A stretch of 64,000 nt of DNA from Salinigranum rubrum (GCF_002906575.1 NZ_CP026309.1:2666001-2730000), one strand, 5' to 3'. Counted from the stretch's first letter, positions 16,079-24,199 are shown. Translations and numbers: made by a program. Notes: generated from the letters alone by a model not told the origin.

Positions 16079-17449
16079 ATGAGCGCCGTTCCAGGGAATC
16101 TCGAAACCACGCAACAGCCACCGATGACAGTCCCGCTCCGGCATTTCGTTGTCGGACTCGGGTTCTTGCTCTTAGGGATACTCATCGGTACCACGACCAC
16201 CCTTGACGTAACAGCTGGCCTAATGACCCTCGCTCATGTGCACTTCCTTCTCGCTGGTTGGATCTGTATCACTATCATGGGTGCGATGACGCAGTTCGTC
16301 CCTGTCTGGTCGGGTACACAACTCCACTCGCGACGGTTGTCGACCCTGCAACTGTGGCTGGTGACGGTCGGTCTGCTCGGGTTCGGGGGCTGTCTCATCA
16401 GTGGTGCTCTGACATGGCTACCGCTATTCGGAGGTACGATGGTACTCGGGTTTTGGATGTTCGTCTACAATATCGGACGGACCCTCTGGTCACTGCCCTC
16501 TTACGATGTGACCGAGCGTCACTTTGGGCTTGCACTCGGGTTCTTCCTCCTCCTGACGACCCTCGGATTTCTTCTCGCGCTCGATTTCGTCCATCCCGTG
16601 TTTCCATCGCTGTCAGTGTCGCGTTCGGCTGTGGTACAGAGCCACGCGACACTCGCTGTATTCGGGGCCGTACTGACGACCGTTCTCGGAGCGCTCTATC
16701 AGCTCGCGACGATGTTCACCCAAACCAAGCTCCACGGAATCGATATCCAGCTGCGTCGGATCGAAGAAGTAGGCTATCCCTTCGGTGTCATATTCCTCGC
16801 GACTGGTCGACTGATTGGCGCGGGAATACTCGCTCGTCTCGGTGGGGCGCTGGTTCTTCTGTCACTCCTCGGCTTCAGCGTAATACTCGGACGGCGACTC
16901 TACGAATCACAGGTTGACTGGACGCCGATGCTTTCGCGGTACGCCGTCGTGGTCCCTGCGATGATGGTCTGGGCAGTGCTCACGATACCGTACTGGTTTA
17001 CAAACCCATTAGCTCGAGACACAGTGTTCGGCGCACCGGGCACGGTCCACCTGCTCCTCTTGGGAGTCATCGGCTTCGTCGTACTCGGGACGCTCTATCA
17101 TATTGTGCCGTTCATCATCTGGGTCCACCGATATAGCGACTTGTTGGGGCACGAAGCGGTTCCGATGATCGACGAGCTTTACAGTGATCGAATTGCGGCT
17201 GTTGACTTCGCTCTGTTAGGTGGTGGCACAGGGGTGCTGGTTATCGCCGACCTGTTTCCGCTTCCATCGATCGGTGCCGCAGTTGGGGGCGTACTAGTGC
17301 TGGTCGGCGCGCTCCTCTTCCTCACAAACATGGTGAGAACCATCCGGAACCATAGCCCACATTCACTTCCTGGTGTCCTCTTCACCACGTTTCAGACTGA
17401 TCAGGATTCCTCATCGAAAGAGCCGATTGACACTGCTGATAGTCGGTAA
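16079..17449 (+). CDS. Orphan heme-copper-oxidase-I-like or NnrS-like membrane protein
   Basis: The 456-residue protein has about 12 membrane helices. Conserved-looking histidines sit inside helices: AHVHFLLAGW near residue 55, QSHATLAVFG near 205, TVHLLLLG near 330 and LYHIVPFIIWVHRYSDLLG near 345-360. This pattern resembles the divergent cytochrome-oxidase-I-like and NnrS-like heme proteins found with nitric-oxide metabolism. It lacks an HPxVY motif. The start at 16079 is set by operator 8 (38 bases). A role in NO or heme handling is inference. Confidence 0.6.
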   Translation: MSAVPGNLETTQQPPMTVPLRHFVVGLGFLLLGILIGTTTTLDVTAGLMTLAHVHFLLAGWICITIMGAMTQFVPVWSGTQLHSRRLSTLQLWLVTVGLLGFGGCLISGALTWLPLFGGTMVLGFWMFVYNIGRTLWSLPSYDVTERHFGLALGFFLLLTTLGFLLALDFVHPVFPSLSVSRSAVVQSHATLAVFGAVLTTVLGALYQLATMFTQTKLHGIDIQLRRIEEVGYPFGVIFLATGRLIGAGILARLGGALVLLSLLGFSVILGRRLYESQVDWTPMLSRYAVVVPAMMVWAVLTIPYWFTNPLARDTVFGAPGTVHLLLLGVIGFVVLGTLYHIVPFIIWVHRYSDLLGHEAVPMIDELYSDRIAAVDFALLGGGTGVLVIADLFPLPSIGAAVGGVLVLVGALLFLTNMVRTIRNHSPHSLPGVLFTTFQTDQDSSSKEPIDTADSR

Positions 17450-17568
17450 GGGGAGTGAGATGATTATACACAGAATCGAGTACGGCCGTTGGCGTAAGCG
17501 CCCTGAAGGGGGACTAACCACCGATAAATAGAGGGGTCAAACTCGTCGTTTCCAGTCGGCACCATTGT

Positions 17569-18153
17569 TCACTCGATATTTGAGAGCACCCGTTCGAATT
17601 CGAGTTCGGCTGATTGCTCAATAGCGGCTGCTCGGGTCTCCATCTCTTTGGTGAACTCCGAATCCGAGAGCTGGTCTAGATTGCTCTGCACGGTGAAAAT
17701 AGACGCTTGGAGTGCTGAATACACGAGAAATGAACCAGTCCCGGCGTCGGGAACGGCGTTCTCGTTGCCCTTTTTACTCACGACAGTCGCATGTTCGATG
17801 ACAGGTAAACACGCTTCAGCGATCGTGAGAGGAACTCCTGTGGCTTTCTTCATCGCGACCGTCTGGTCTGATCCATCACGATAGGCCACGAGCAGTTCAT
17901 CGACTACTTCGGCGTCTTTGTCCGCGAGGTCTAGAAGAAAGCTCCGCTGCTTCAGGAGGGCTTCGTGTATCTCGGCGATCTCCTCTTCTACGTCTTCATA
18001 CCCGTTTTTACCGATGGTATGCAGGCACGCCATTTCGCAGAGGGCTGTGCCGATAGCCCCAACAAGGGCCGCAGCTGAGCCTCCAGCAGGGGTCACCCTC
18101 TCCGATGCGACGTTATCAAGAAAATCACTGATTGGTTGGTCACCGTAGCTCAT
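17569..18153 (-). CDS. Cyclodeaminase/cyclohydrolase family protein
   Basis: This 194-residue all-helical protein starts at 18153 (MSYGDQPISDFLDNVAS) and carries the family motif TPAGGSAAALVGAIGTAL near residues 21-38. Relatives act on formimino- or methenyl-tetrahydrofolate (the C-terminal domain of FTCD, or FchA cyclohydrolase). It lies downstream of the NifU-like gene and the gene at 18254 on the same strand, about 100 bases from the latter. A link to one-carbon metabolism under the same regulon is possible but unproven. Confidence 0.8.
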   Translation of the reverse strand: MSYGDQPISDFLDNVASERVTPAGGSAAALVGAIGTALCEMACLHTIGKNGYEDVEEEIAEIHEALLKQRSFLLDLADKDAEVVDELLVAYRDGSDQTVAMKKATGVPLTIAEACLPVIEHATVVSKKGNENAVPDAGTGSFLVYSALQASIFTVQSNLDQLSDSEFTKEMETRAAAIEQSAELEFERVLSNIE

Positions 18154-18253
18154 ACGGCTGTATACACAGACCGCTTTGGTGTGGTTGTTTTCCTCCACTC
18201 CCACATGGTTTCGTTGCGTATCAACAGCCGATTCAGATCGTCATGAGGGCATC

Positions 18254-18892
18254 TCAGAATGGAGCGTCCGGGCTACCGCGGCTCTGGCGTTCGTTCTGTT
18301 TGGTACGTTCGATAGGAGTCGATCCGACATCTCCTTCGGGGACATGCATAACGGATCCGGTTGAGAGGAATTTATTCTCTAGCTCTTCGAGTTGTTCGTT
18401 GATTGCATCGCTCTGGTGATGCATCCGAGCAGCTCGAACACGGATGAGTTCGTACCCGTGACGTTCCGAAAGGTCGTTCCACGCGCGGAAGGAACCGATG
18501 GTGAGCGTGTGGGTCTGTGGACAGAACGGGGTCGTCGGCGTGAATTCAGCGCGGAGGATAGTTGAGTCATTCTGCTCCTCTGCATATCGATAGCCGGCGT
18601 TCTTGTGGCGGGTATCAAGATTTAACCTCGCCAAATTATAGTTGAATGTCATATCGTACACTCTTCGTTCCTCAAACAGCTCGCGAGTGAGTTCATGAAA
18701 GACCACATGGTCTTCACCCGCAAGGACACGGTGATCTACGAGGAATTCTCCGGGGTTCGGAAGATGCTCTGGAACGAACTCGTCGTATTCGTCGAAGAGT
18801 TCACCGTCGTCCTTGGAACCACCAAAGGGGGAGGGGAATCCAGCCATATCCACCGATACGTACGTGTGGTTCCTATCGTTGGTCCCGGACAT
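18254..18892 (-). CDS. Conserved haloarchaeal protein of unknown function
   Basis: The frame gives 212 residues from the ATG at 18892; an ATG at 18847 (MAGFPSPFGG) is also plausible. Strongly patterned segments are DEFVPEHLPNPGEFLVDHRVL, TFNYNLARLNLDTRHKNAGYRY and FTPTTPFCPQTHTLTIGSFRAWN, the last with a single conserved-looking Cys. The last part recalls the substrate loop of MIP18/SufT-like Fe-S assembly proteins, but I cannot assign it. It follows the NifU-like gene by 59 bases on the same strand, which supports a link with Fe-S metabolism. Confidence 0.65.
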   Translation of the reverse strand: MSGTNDRNHTYVSVDMAGFPSPFGGSKDDGELFDEYDEFVPEHLPNPGEFLVDHRVLAGEDHVVFHELTRELFEERRVYDMTFNYNLARLNLDTRHKNAGYRYAEEQNDSTILRAEFTPTTPFCPQTHTLTIGSFRAWNDLSERHGYELIRVRAARMHHQSDAINEQLEELENKFLSTGSVMHVPEGDVGSTPIERTKQNERQSRGSPDAPF

Positions 18893-18951
18893 GTTCACCA
18901 GCGGCCGGCTGGGGTAGGAATAGGGAACACAACAGCGAGTGACTGGAAGGG

Positions 18952-19233
18952 TTATACGGTATGGATATGAACCTCGGTGATATCATCGATTTCCATCGGG
19001 AGACGGCTTTGAATCGCCTGCGTTGTCATTGGCGAGATACCACATCCACCACAGGCTCCGGAAAGCTGTATCCATACTTCACCTGATTCCGGATCAAGGT
19101 CCTGAATTGCTGCATTCCCCCCATGCATTGCAATTTGAGGGAAATTCCGCCTCAAGAACGACGCTACTTCCTCAAGTAGCGCATCCACGTCTTCTGACGC
19201 CCTATTTGAGGTGGTCGAAGTATCGGCTTCCAT
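18952..19233 (-). CDS. NifU C-terminal-domain (Nfu-type) Fe-S carrier
   Basis: The 93-residue protein is a stand-alone NifU C-terminal domain with the cluster-binding CxxC at Cys61 and Cys64 (SGACGGCGIS). Such proteins carry a 4Fe-4S cluster to target enzymes. It is the first gene of a minus-strand group (18952, 18254, perhaps 17569). Operator 9 ends 42 bases upstream of its ATG, which puts Fe-S delivery inside the regulon. Confidence 0.88.
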   Translation of the reverse strand: MEADTSTTSNRASEDVDALLEEVASFLRRNFPQIAMHGGNAAIQDLDPESGEVWIQLSGACGGCGISPMTTQAIQSRLPMEIDDITEVHIHTV

Positions 19234-19275
19234 GGCTACTACCTACCTCAACGCCATGGGGTGAATCAATTCGCC

Positions 19276-19287
19276 CGAACATCTTCT
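19276..19287. promoter_or_regulatory. Regulon operator 9, CGAACATCTTCT
   Basis: It lies 42 bases upstream of the minus-strand NifU-like gene. Confidence 0.55.
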
Positions 19288-19325
19288 ATCGTGTCTCAGC
19301 ACGCGATAAAATAGAGCAACGCTAA

Positions 19326-19649
19326 TCAGTTGACATATACACGCGTTACGTGGCCTCCGCATCCGCACTGTTCGATGTACTCCCACTCTATATCGCTGGT
19401 ATCAACCGTTTCATCGAACGCTTCGAAGAGATACTCTGAGGGATGACCATGGTCCCCGTGTGTGACGAGATTGACGTGATTCCCCGGCTCAGTGTGTTCG
19501 ATCGCATCGATCGCCTGTGAGATGACGAGATCGATATCAGCAGCATGCTGCGGTTTCTCGAGGTTTGCTGACCACGAATTGTCGTGTGTGCGGTCGGTCA
19601 CAGGCTCGGCTTCGCTGTGTTCGTGATCGTGGTTGTGAGAAGTGCTCAT
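19326..19649 (-). CDS. His-rich DUF2249-like protein with CGCGGH tail
   Basis: The 107-residue protein starts at 19649 with a His-rich leader (MSTSHNHDHEHSE) that could bind metal. The body reads GNHVNLVTHGDHGHPSEYLFEAF and ends EWEYIEQCGCGGHVTRVYV. The strand-turn pattern resembles the DUF2249 proteins at 5718, 6004 and 7998, with an added Cys pair near the C-terminus. Operator 10 is 42 bases upstream. A metal or sulfur-relay role is a guess. Confidence 0.6.
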   Translation of the reverse strand: MSTSHNHDHEHSEAEPVTDRTHDNSWSANLEKPQHAADIDLVISQAIDAIEHTEPGNHVNLVTHGDHGHPSEYLFEAFDETVDTSDIEWEYIEQCGCGGHVTRVYVN

Positions 19650-19691
19650 AGTCGTCCGTATAGAGGAAGGGGATACTGAAAACAGTGGGGC

Positions 19692-19703
19692 CGAACATCT
19701 TCG
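19692..19703. promoter_or_regulatory. Regulon operator 10, CGAACATCTTCG
   Basis: It lies 42 bases upstream of the minus-strand His-rich gene at 19649. Confidence 0.6.
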
Positions 19704-19870
19704 ATTCGTACCAGTAATTTCCAACAGTCAAGCGTTATTTCTGGACTGGGTAATCTCTGGCATAGAGGTCACCAGTGTCCTACAGGCGACAAAAATCACC
19801 AACCGCTCACCAATCACCGTTACTACGGTCTTGACTTTCTCTAGTACTGTACCAGTACGAATTGACATCC

Positions 19871-19882
19871 CGAAGATGTTCA
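19871..19882. promoter_or_regulatory. Regulon operator 11, CGAAGATGTTCA
   Basis: It ends 38 bases before the ATG at 19921 and so decides the start of the SRPBCC gene. Confidence 0.6.
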
Positions 19883-19920
19883 CCACGGGAGATATCCTAC
19901 TCCCCGGAGTCACAGTAGAT

Positions 19921-20337
19921 ATGCAAACTGTCACAGTGACTCGGTCAGTTCCCGCATCAGTAGAGGAGGTTCGTGATGCGATGCTTGATCTCGAGCCGTT
20001 CACACGGGCTGCAGGATTCGACGAGGTCGTCGTGGATGATCAGACGATTCACGTCGCGAACAAAGTTGGAATAGCTACGATCAGTCTTGACTTGGAGGTC
20101 GTGGACGACCCTGATGCCACGTTGGCCTACGAACAGCGAGAGGGGATTTTCGAGGAGATGCGGACGATATTCACACTTCGGCCGGTTGCTGATGGGACTG
20201 AACTGACGGCGACAACGGAGTTCGCACTGGATGTCGCTCTCGTTGGAGAGGTGCTCGATGCCACTGTGATAACACGACAACGCAAAAAAGAACTAGAAGC
20301 CCAGGTCGACTATATCGAAGATGTTGTTGGAATCTGA
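19921..20337 (+). CDS. SRPBCC (START/Bet v1-like) family protein
   Basis: The frame from the ATG at 19921 gives 138 residues with the SRPBCC signature: VTRSVPASVEEVRDAMLDLEP at the N-terminus, alternating strands such as TLAYEQREGIFEEMRTIFTL, and a long C-terminal helix (RQRKKELEAQVDYIEDVV). This fold holds hydrophobic ligands. The longer frame from 19642 runs through operators 10 and 11 and is not real. The ligand is unknown; it is a single-gene unit within the regulon, and element 3 follows it. Confidence 0.8.
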   Translation: MQTVTVTRSVPASVEEVRDAMLDLEPFTRAAGFDEVVVDDQTIHVANKVGIATISLDLEVVDDPDATLAYEQREGIFEEMRTIFTLRPVADGTELTATTEFALDVALVGEVLDATVITRQRKKELEAQVDYIEDVVGI

Positions 20338-20553
20338 CTACCCACGGACGATCTCTGAGACGTAACAAATGGCAAAAATATTATAATATTTGGCTGTATT
20401 ATACGAAATCGAGGAGAATACCTGCCCCTTTAGGGTCAGGATGAATCCGACAACTCTGACGCCTTCTACGTTCGCTGGCACGGCTGGATATTCCACGCCA
20501 CAATCACTACTTTTAATTCACTAATTTTCATAAGTGCTTATGAATACAGTCCA

Positions 20554-21822
20554 ATGCTGGAAACAACCCGCACCTATCGAGCGAAAATCGTCAACCACCA
20601 CCAAGTGAGTGACGACCTCGATGACTGCGGACACTCAGCATCAAAACTGTGGAACGTCGCCCGCTACCACATCCAACAAGAATGGGATGACACGGGTGAG
20701 ATTCCGTCCGAAGCCGACCTCAAGCGCGAATTAAAAGACCACGAGCGATACAGTGACCTACATTCTCAGTCAAGTCAGCGCGTTCTCGAAGAACTCGCTG
20801 AGTCGTTCACCGGCTGGTTCAAAAAGCGCAAGAACGGCGACACAGACGCACACCCTCCCGGCTACCGAAAGCGAGGCGACAATCATCCACGCTCCACCGT
20901 GACGTGGAAGCAGAACGGCATCAAGCACGATTCCAAGCACAACAAACTTCGCCTGAGCAAAGGCTTCAACCTCAAGAACCACCGCTCGGACTTCATCCTC
21001 GCAGAGTACGAAACCCGACCGGACGTGACCGTCGAAACCATCCAGCAGGTTCGAGCCGTGTGGAACGGCGACCGCTGGGAACTCCACCTCGTCTGCAAGG
21101 TCGAAATCCCCGTCGAGGCCGCACCCGGTGACAACACCGCTGGGATTGACCTCGGCATCAACAACTACCTCGCTATCGCCTACGACGATGGTGACGCCAG
21201 GTTGTATCCGGGGAACGTGCTGAAACAGGACAAGCACTACTTCACACGCGACGAGTACGACACCGAGGGCAAAAACGGCCCCTCTCGTCGTGCGCTTCGT
21301 ACCCGTCAGAAGCTGTCTCGGCGGAAAGACCACTTCCTGCACGCCCTCTCCAAACACATCGTAGAGCAGTGCATCGACCACGAGGTCGGTCGTATCGCCA
21401 TCGGTGACTTGAGCCAGATTCGTGAGGACAAGAACGGTGACTCTCGGAACTGGGGCAAACGTGGGAACAAGAAACTCCACGGATGGGAGTTCGACCGCTT
21501 CACCCACTTGCTCGAATACAAGGCAGAAGAACACGGCATCCTCGTAGACCGAACGAGCGAGCGAGACACATCAAAGACGTGTTCGTGCTGTGGTCAGAAG
21601 CGTGACGCGAATCGTGTAGAGCGTGGCTTGTACGTCTGTGAGTCGTGCGGAGCGACGATGAACGCAGACGTGAATGGTGCGGTGAATATTCGCAGAAAGA
21701 TAACTCAGAATCCTCCGTCGGAGGATATGAGTAACGGTCGTTTGGCACGGCCAGTAGCTTACCTGTTCAATCAAAGCTCGGGGCGTTTCGCACCGAGCGA
21801 ACAGGTGAGTTGCAAATCTTAA
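20554..21822 (+). CDS. tnpB: TnpB RNA-guided nuclease, element 3
   Basis: This 422-residue TnpB is closely related to that of element 1. RuvC-I is AGIDLGINNYLAI near residue 197, the RuvC-II region is IAIGDLSQIREDK with the Asp kept, the zinc ribbon is CSCCGQK...CESCG, and RuvC-III is NADVNGA. All acidic positions expected for this haloarchaeal group are present, so it is probably active. The ATG at 20554 follows an AT-rich leader; the in-frame context fits the N-terminus of element 1. Confidence 0.9.
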   Translation: MLETTRTYRAKIVNHHQVSDDLDDCGHSASKLWNVARYHIQQEWDDTGEIPSEADLKRELKDHERYSDLHSQSSQRVLEELAESFTGWFKKRKNGDTDAHPPGYRKRGDNHPRSTVTWKQNGIKHDSKHNKLRLSKGFNLKNHRSDFILAEYETRPDVTVETIQQVRAVWNGDRWELHLVCKVEIPVEAAPGDNTAGIDLGINNYLAIAYDDGDARLYPGNVLKQDKHYFTRDEYDTEGKNGPSRRALRTRQKLSRRKDHFLHALSKHIVEQCIDHEVGRIAIGDLSQIREDKNGDSRNWGKRGNKKLHGWEFDRFTHLLEYKAEEHGILVDRTSERDTSKTCSCCGQKRDANRVERGLYVCESCGATMNADVNGAVNIRRKITQNPPSEDMSNGRLARPVAYLFNQSSGRFAPSEQVSCKS

Positions 21823-21872
21823 TATCCCAACGCTCGGGATTCCCGCCTCTTCAGGCGCGGGAGGATGTCAAA
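21690..21872 (+). ncRNA. Probable omega (reRNA) guide RNA of element 3
   Basis: It would run from the tnpB 3' end across the right-end hairpin; the guide would be read from the bases after 21872 (AATCTGCTTTGTAGGATC). It is inferred from element architecture only. Confidence 0.35.
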
Positions 21873-21895
21873 TCTGCTTTGTAGGATCGGACACG

Positions 21896-22024
21896 ATGCT
21901 GGAATGCACGGAAGTCGGACGCTTCGACGAGGATTGTAAACGTACACGTGAGAGCATCTCACGGGGCCACGGATGCTTGCTCTGCACAGGCACCCCAGAG
22001 CCGCGGAGGACGATTGATGCCTGA
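21896..22024 (+). CDS. Cys-rich 42-residue ORF
   Basis: The frame reads MLECTEVGRFDEDCKRTRES and then GHGCLLCTGTPEP. Four cysteines could form a zinc site. It lies between element 3 and the cupin gene with no operator at the usual distance. It may be a remnant separated from its promoter by the element, or chance. Confidence 0.3.
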   Translation: MLECTEVGRFDEDCKRTRESISRGHGCLLCTGTPEPRRTIDA

Positions 22025-22055
22025 GAAGAGAGGACAGTATCTGAACCCGTTCGGA

Positions 22056-22361
22056 TCAGTCGTCAGATTGGTTCGCCAAGACGATCAGCGCTGTGCTATC
22101 TTCGACCGCGTGTGGTGAAATCTCTTGGTCTCCATCGAATCGGACGATATCACCGGCAGTCATCTCGTGAGTTGCGTCGCCAAGCTGTAACTCGACTGTT
22201 CCCTCGATGAGGTAAAGCACGATGTCGCGCCCGGGATGAGAGTGCGGTGCGACTTCCTCGCCTTCGGGAAGGGTAAGCCGGATCGTCTTCGGCTCCGCAT
22301 CCGGGAAGACGTTCGCGTGGGGCTGTCCATCCAAGTCGGCCAGTGTACGGATTGGGGTCAT
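22056..22361 (-). CDS. Cupin-domain protein 1
   Basis: The 101-residue single cupin has the first motif as HSHPGRDIVLYLIEGTVEL (about residues 40-58) and the second as GDIVRFDGDQEISPHAVED. The histidines would hold a metal. It overlaps the upstream cupin 2 gene by 4 bases, so translation is coupled. The substrate is unknown; small cupins in this setting may bind metal or respond to oxidants. Confidence 0.8.
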   Translation of the reverse strand: MTPIRTLADLDGQPHANVFPDAEPKTIRLTLPEGEEVAPHSHPGRDIVLYLIEGTVELQLGDATHEMTAGDIVRFDGDQEISPHAVEDSTALIVLANQSDD

Positions 22362-22744
22362 GTATTTCGTGGCTGTGGATCGAACTGGCCGCGCTGAAGT
22401 CCAGCTCGAACCGGTTCGTGTTCGGCATCAGTTGGCGGTGGCGCAGTGATGAGTAGTACTTCCAGTTCTGAATCGTCATCGGCTCTGACACCGCGGTCAG
22501 TATCTGCCTCGACGACCACGACGTCTCCTGGTTCCACATGGTGTTCTTCAGTCCCATCGCGGACGATACCCGTTCCAGTCTGAACGTGAATCGCCACATC
22601 GCTCGATGGTGCATGAACGGGAATGAATTGCCCAGGTTCGAAGTATCCGCAGACGACCTTCATCCGGTCGGTACGAAACACCTCGATCGCAGAGAATCGC
22701 TCCCCGTCGTACTCGCGTTCCGTATCGAAATCAGTCGCGGTCAT
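22358..22744 (-). CDS. Cupin-domain protein 2
   Basis: The 128-residue cupin has the pattern GQFIPVHAPSSDVAIHVQTG and then EPGDVVVVEADTDRGVRA. Motif 1 has fewer histidines than cupin 1, so metal binding is less certain. It overlaps the membrane-protein gene upstream and cupin 1 downstream by 4 bases each, making a tight three-gene operon. Confidence 0.75.
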   Translation of the reverse strand: MTATDFDTEREYDGERFSAIEVFRTDRMKVVCGYFEPGQFIPVHAPSSDVAIHVQTGTGIVRDGTEEHHVEPGDVVVVEADTDRGVRADDDSELEVLLITAPPPTDAEHEPVRAGLQRGQFDPQPRNT

Positions 22745-22995
22745 CCTGTTTCCTCCGTTCGGCAGATGTTACACCCAATCGACCAGCCGGCGATGAGCGC
22801 GATCACAGCCGGAACGTGTGCGAGCACCAACAAGGGGAGGACAAGCCGACCGAGACCACGCATGCTCCTCAGGGTTCGAACAGCGGTTCCGACAAGTGGG
22901 AGTGAGAGGAGCGCGACGACAGTTATAGCACCCCGCATCGGCAACGACCGGTTATCAATCGTATCGTGAAGATGCCGGGCGTGATTACGAATCAA
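22741..22995 (-). CDS. Small two-helix membrane protein with C-terminal Cys pair
   Basis: The frame gives 84 residues from a TTG at 22995 or 65 from the ATG at 22938. Helices are AITVVALLSLPLVGTAV and LVLPLLVLAHVPAVIALIAGW, followed by SIGCNICRTEETG with two cysteines. It overlaps the end of a 30-residue mini-ORF upstream and the cupin 2 gene downstream. I do not recognise it; the Cys pair suggests a redox or metal role. Confidence 0.55.
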   Translation of the reverse strand: MIRNHARHLHDTIDNRSLPMRGAITVVALLSLPLVGTAVRTLRSMRGLGRLVLPLLVLAHVPAVIALIAGWSIGCNICRTEETG

Positions 22996-23077
22996 TTGTC
23001 CTCACCTCGAGAGAATCGATATGGGCGAATTCGTACAGAACTGTACTACGCCTTGTTTTAGGTAGGCCTAAACTCAT
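22985..23077 (-). CDS. 30-residue mini-ORF at the cupin operon promoter
   Basis: The ATG at 23077 lies 39 bases from operator 12 and opens MSLGLPKTRRSTVLYEFAHI up to a TAA that overlaps the TTG start of the next gene. The spacing is that of other regulon promoters, so the transcript probably starts here. Whether the peptide matters is unknown. Confidence 0.35.
   Translation of the reverse strand: MSLGLPKTRRSTVLYEFAHIDSLEVRTIDS
23057..23072. promoter_or_regulatory. TTTAGG-TAGG-CCTAAA inverted repeat, DtxR/iron-box-like
   Basis: Perfect 6-bp arms lie just downstream of the predicted start site of the cupin operon. The sequence resembles the TTAGG...CCTAA boxes bound by DtxR/IdeR-type metal repressors, also used by haloarchaea as I recall. 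It could add iron control. Confidence 0.4.
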
Positions 23078-23116
23078 CAGGTCAAGCTGGGGCGAGACAG
23101 ATAAAAAGCGTTGCCG

Positions 23117-23128
23117 CGAACATGTTCC
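23117..23128. promoter_or_regulatory. Regulon operator 12, CGAACATGTTCC
   Basis: It lies 39 bases upstream of the minus-strand mini-ORF start at 23077, which begins the cupin operon. Confidence 0.6.
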
Positions 23129-23304
23129 CCCAAGAGAGGAGATTAGCCACGCACGTATCGAATTCTCCGAGGGTGAATCCCCTCGTCGATGAGATCAACT
23201 GACTTCCATTGCATGCGAAGCTACCGGCTGTATATTCTCACGAATACAGTCTTCGCTCTGGTTTCACTATTGTACAGAGCACGGCCCAATGGATGCCTGC
23301 AACG

Positions 23305-23778
23305 CTAAGCAGTTCGAACAGCTTCGAGAAGTTGGTCGTAATCAGGTTCGTTTGTCGGATCATCGGCCACCCAGGAATACGATATCGTCCCGTTCTCACT
23401 GATAACGAACACAGCTCGATTTGCGATTCCATGTAATCCGAGGTCTTCGATGTCGATTTCGAGGTCGTAGGCTCGGATTGCATCCCCGGCCATGTCACTA
23501 ATCAAATCGAACTCGATGCCATGTTCGTCGCGGAACGCACCTTGGGAGAATGGCGAGTCAGCACTCACCCCAAAAACAGTTGCACCTGCATCTTGGAACG
23601 CAGTGAGATGCTCTTGGAGGGCGACCATCTCGTTCGTACACGGAGGCGTAAACGCTCCCGGGAAGAACGCAAGTACGACTGGACCGTCCCCCAAGTGTTC
23701 TTCGAGCGAAAACGGTTCGTGCTCGCTCGTTCCGCGCGTCGCGGCGAACATCGGTGCGGTGTCGTCTGGCTCGAACAT
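23305..23778 (-). CDS. Peroxiredoxin (AhpC/TSA family), 1-Cys
   Basis: This 157-residue thioredoxin-fold peroxidase has the active-site sequence FFPGAFTPPCT with the peroxidatic Cys at residue 47. No other cysteine is present, so it must use an external thiol (1-Cys type). It reduces peroxides, and peroxiredoxins can also handle peroxynitrite. I use the ATG at 23778, 39 bases from operator 13; an ATG at 23781 is equally possible in frame. Confidence 0.88.
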   Translation of the reverse strand: MFEPDDTAPMFAATRGTSEHEPFSLEEHLGDGPVVLAFFPGAFTPPCTNEMVALQEHLTAFQDAGATVFGVSADSPFSQGAFRDEHGIEFDLISDMAGDAIRAYDLEIDIEDLGLHGIANRAVFVISENGTISYSWVADDPTNEPDYDQLLEAVRTA

Positions 23779-23817
23779 CATTAGACCCGTGGTTCGGAAA
23801 AATCAATAAGCTAAAGC

Positions 23818-23829
23818 CGAACATATTCA
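23818..23829. promoter_or_regulatory. Regulon operator 13, CGAACATATTCA
   Basis: It lies 39 bases upstream of the peroxiredoxin ATG at 23778 (36 from the ATG at 23781). Confidence 0.55.
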
Positions 23830-24001
23830 CTCTGCTCTGATCTGCGGACGGATTCGTAGTTCCCCCGTTCGAACCGCAGACCAGGTCGCAGGAGAGGGGC
23901 AATTTCTGCTGGTTCCGGTCCCAATAATGAGCTTCTGTTTCCAGATGTCAGTTCGACTCTATGATCGATCCTTTGTGCGATAGTACCAACTCCGTTTCGC
24001 C

Positions 24002-24013
24002 CGTACATGTTCG
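24002..24013. promoter_or_regulatory. Regulon operator 14, CGTACATGTTCG
   Basis: It ends 39 bases before the ATG at 24053. A TATA-like TTTATCATT lies at 24022-24030, about 27 bases before the ATG, consistent with a leaderless transcript. Confidence 0.6.
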
Positions 24014-24052
24014 CTCAAATCTTTATCATTAATCCACACGGATTGTCTCACT

Positions 24053-24199
24053 ATGTCGTCAACCAGTCAAGAGGATGTACCACTCTTTCAGCGCCTTTAT
24101 GACCGAGTTTGGCTGTTAGCTGCGGCCGCACTTCTTTTTTGGGCGCTCACGTACATCGCATGGGGCTTGCTAGATATATTCTCGGTGCCAGCGGGGTGA
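24053..24199 (+). CDS. 48-residue single-helix subunit of the CuA oxidase-like complex
   Basis: The frame encodes a short cytoplasmic N-terminus (MSSTSQEDVPLFQRLYDRV) and one membrane helix (WLLAAAALLFWALTYIAWGL). It ends 4 bases before the subunit II gene and is first in the operon, 39 bases from operator 14. Ba3-type oxidases carry a comparable one-helix small subunit (IIa or CbaD-like), which is the likely role. Confidence 0.65.
   Translation: MSSTSQEDVPLFQRLYDRVWLLAAAALLFWALTYIAWGLLDIFSVPAG

Larger units (their letters stand above)
20397..21872 (+). mobile_element. IS1341-type element 3 (TnpB only)
   Basis: The left end near 20397 shares ATTATACGAAATC and CCTTTAGGGTCAG with element 1. 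The right end near 21872 shares the CCCGC...GCGGG hairpin and GAGGATGTCAA. The two elements are recent relatives in opposite orientation, about 14 kb apart, so they could recombine. No TnpA is present. Confidence 0.7.

Noticed and set aside
22042..22053. TGAACCCGTTCG beside the cupin stop codon
   Set aside because: The centre differs and no gene starts 37-46 bases away on either strand.
23811..24008. Minus-strand 65-codon frame between peroxiredoxin and CuA genes
   Set aside because: Its start lies inside operator 14, composition is irregular and no family is recognised.
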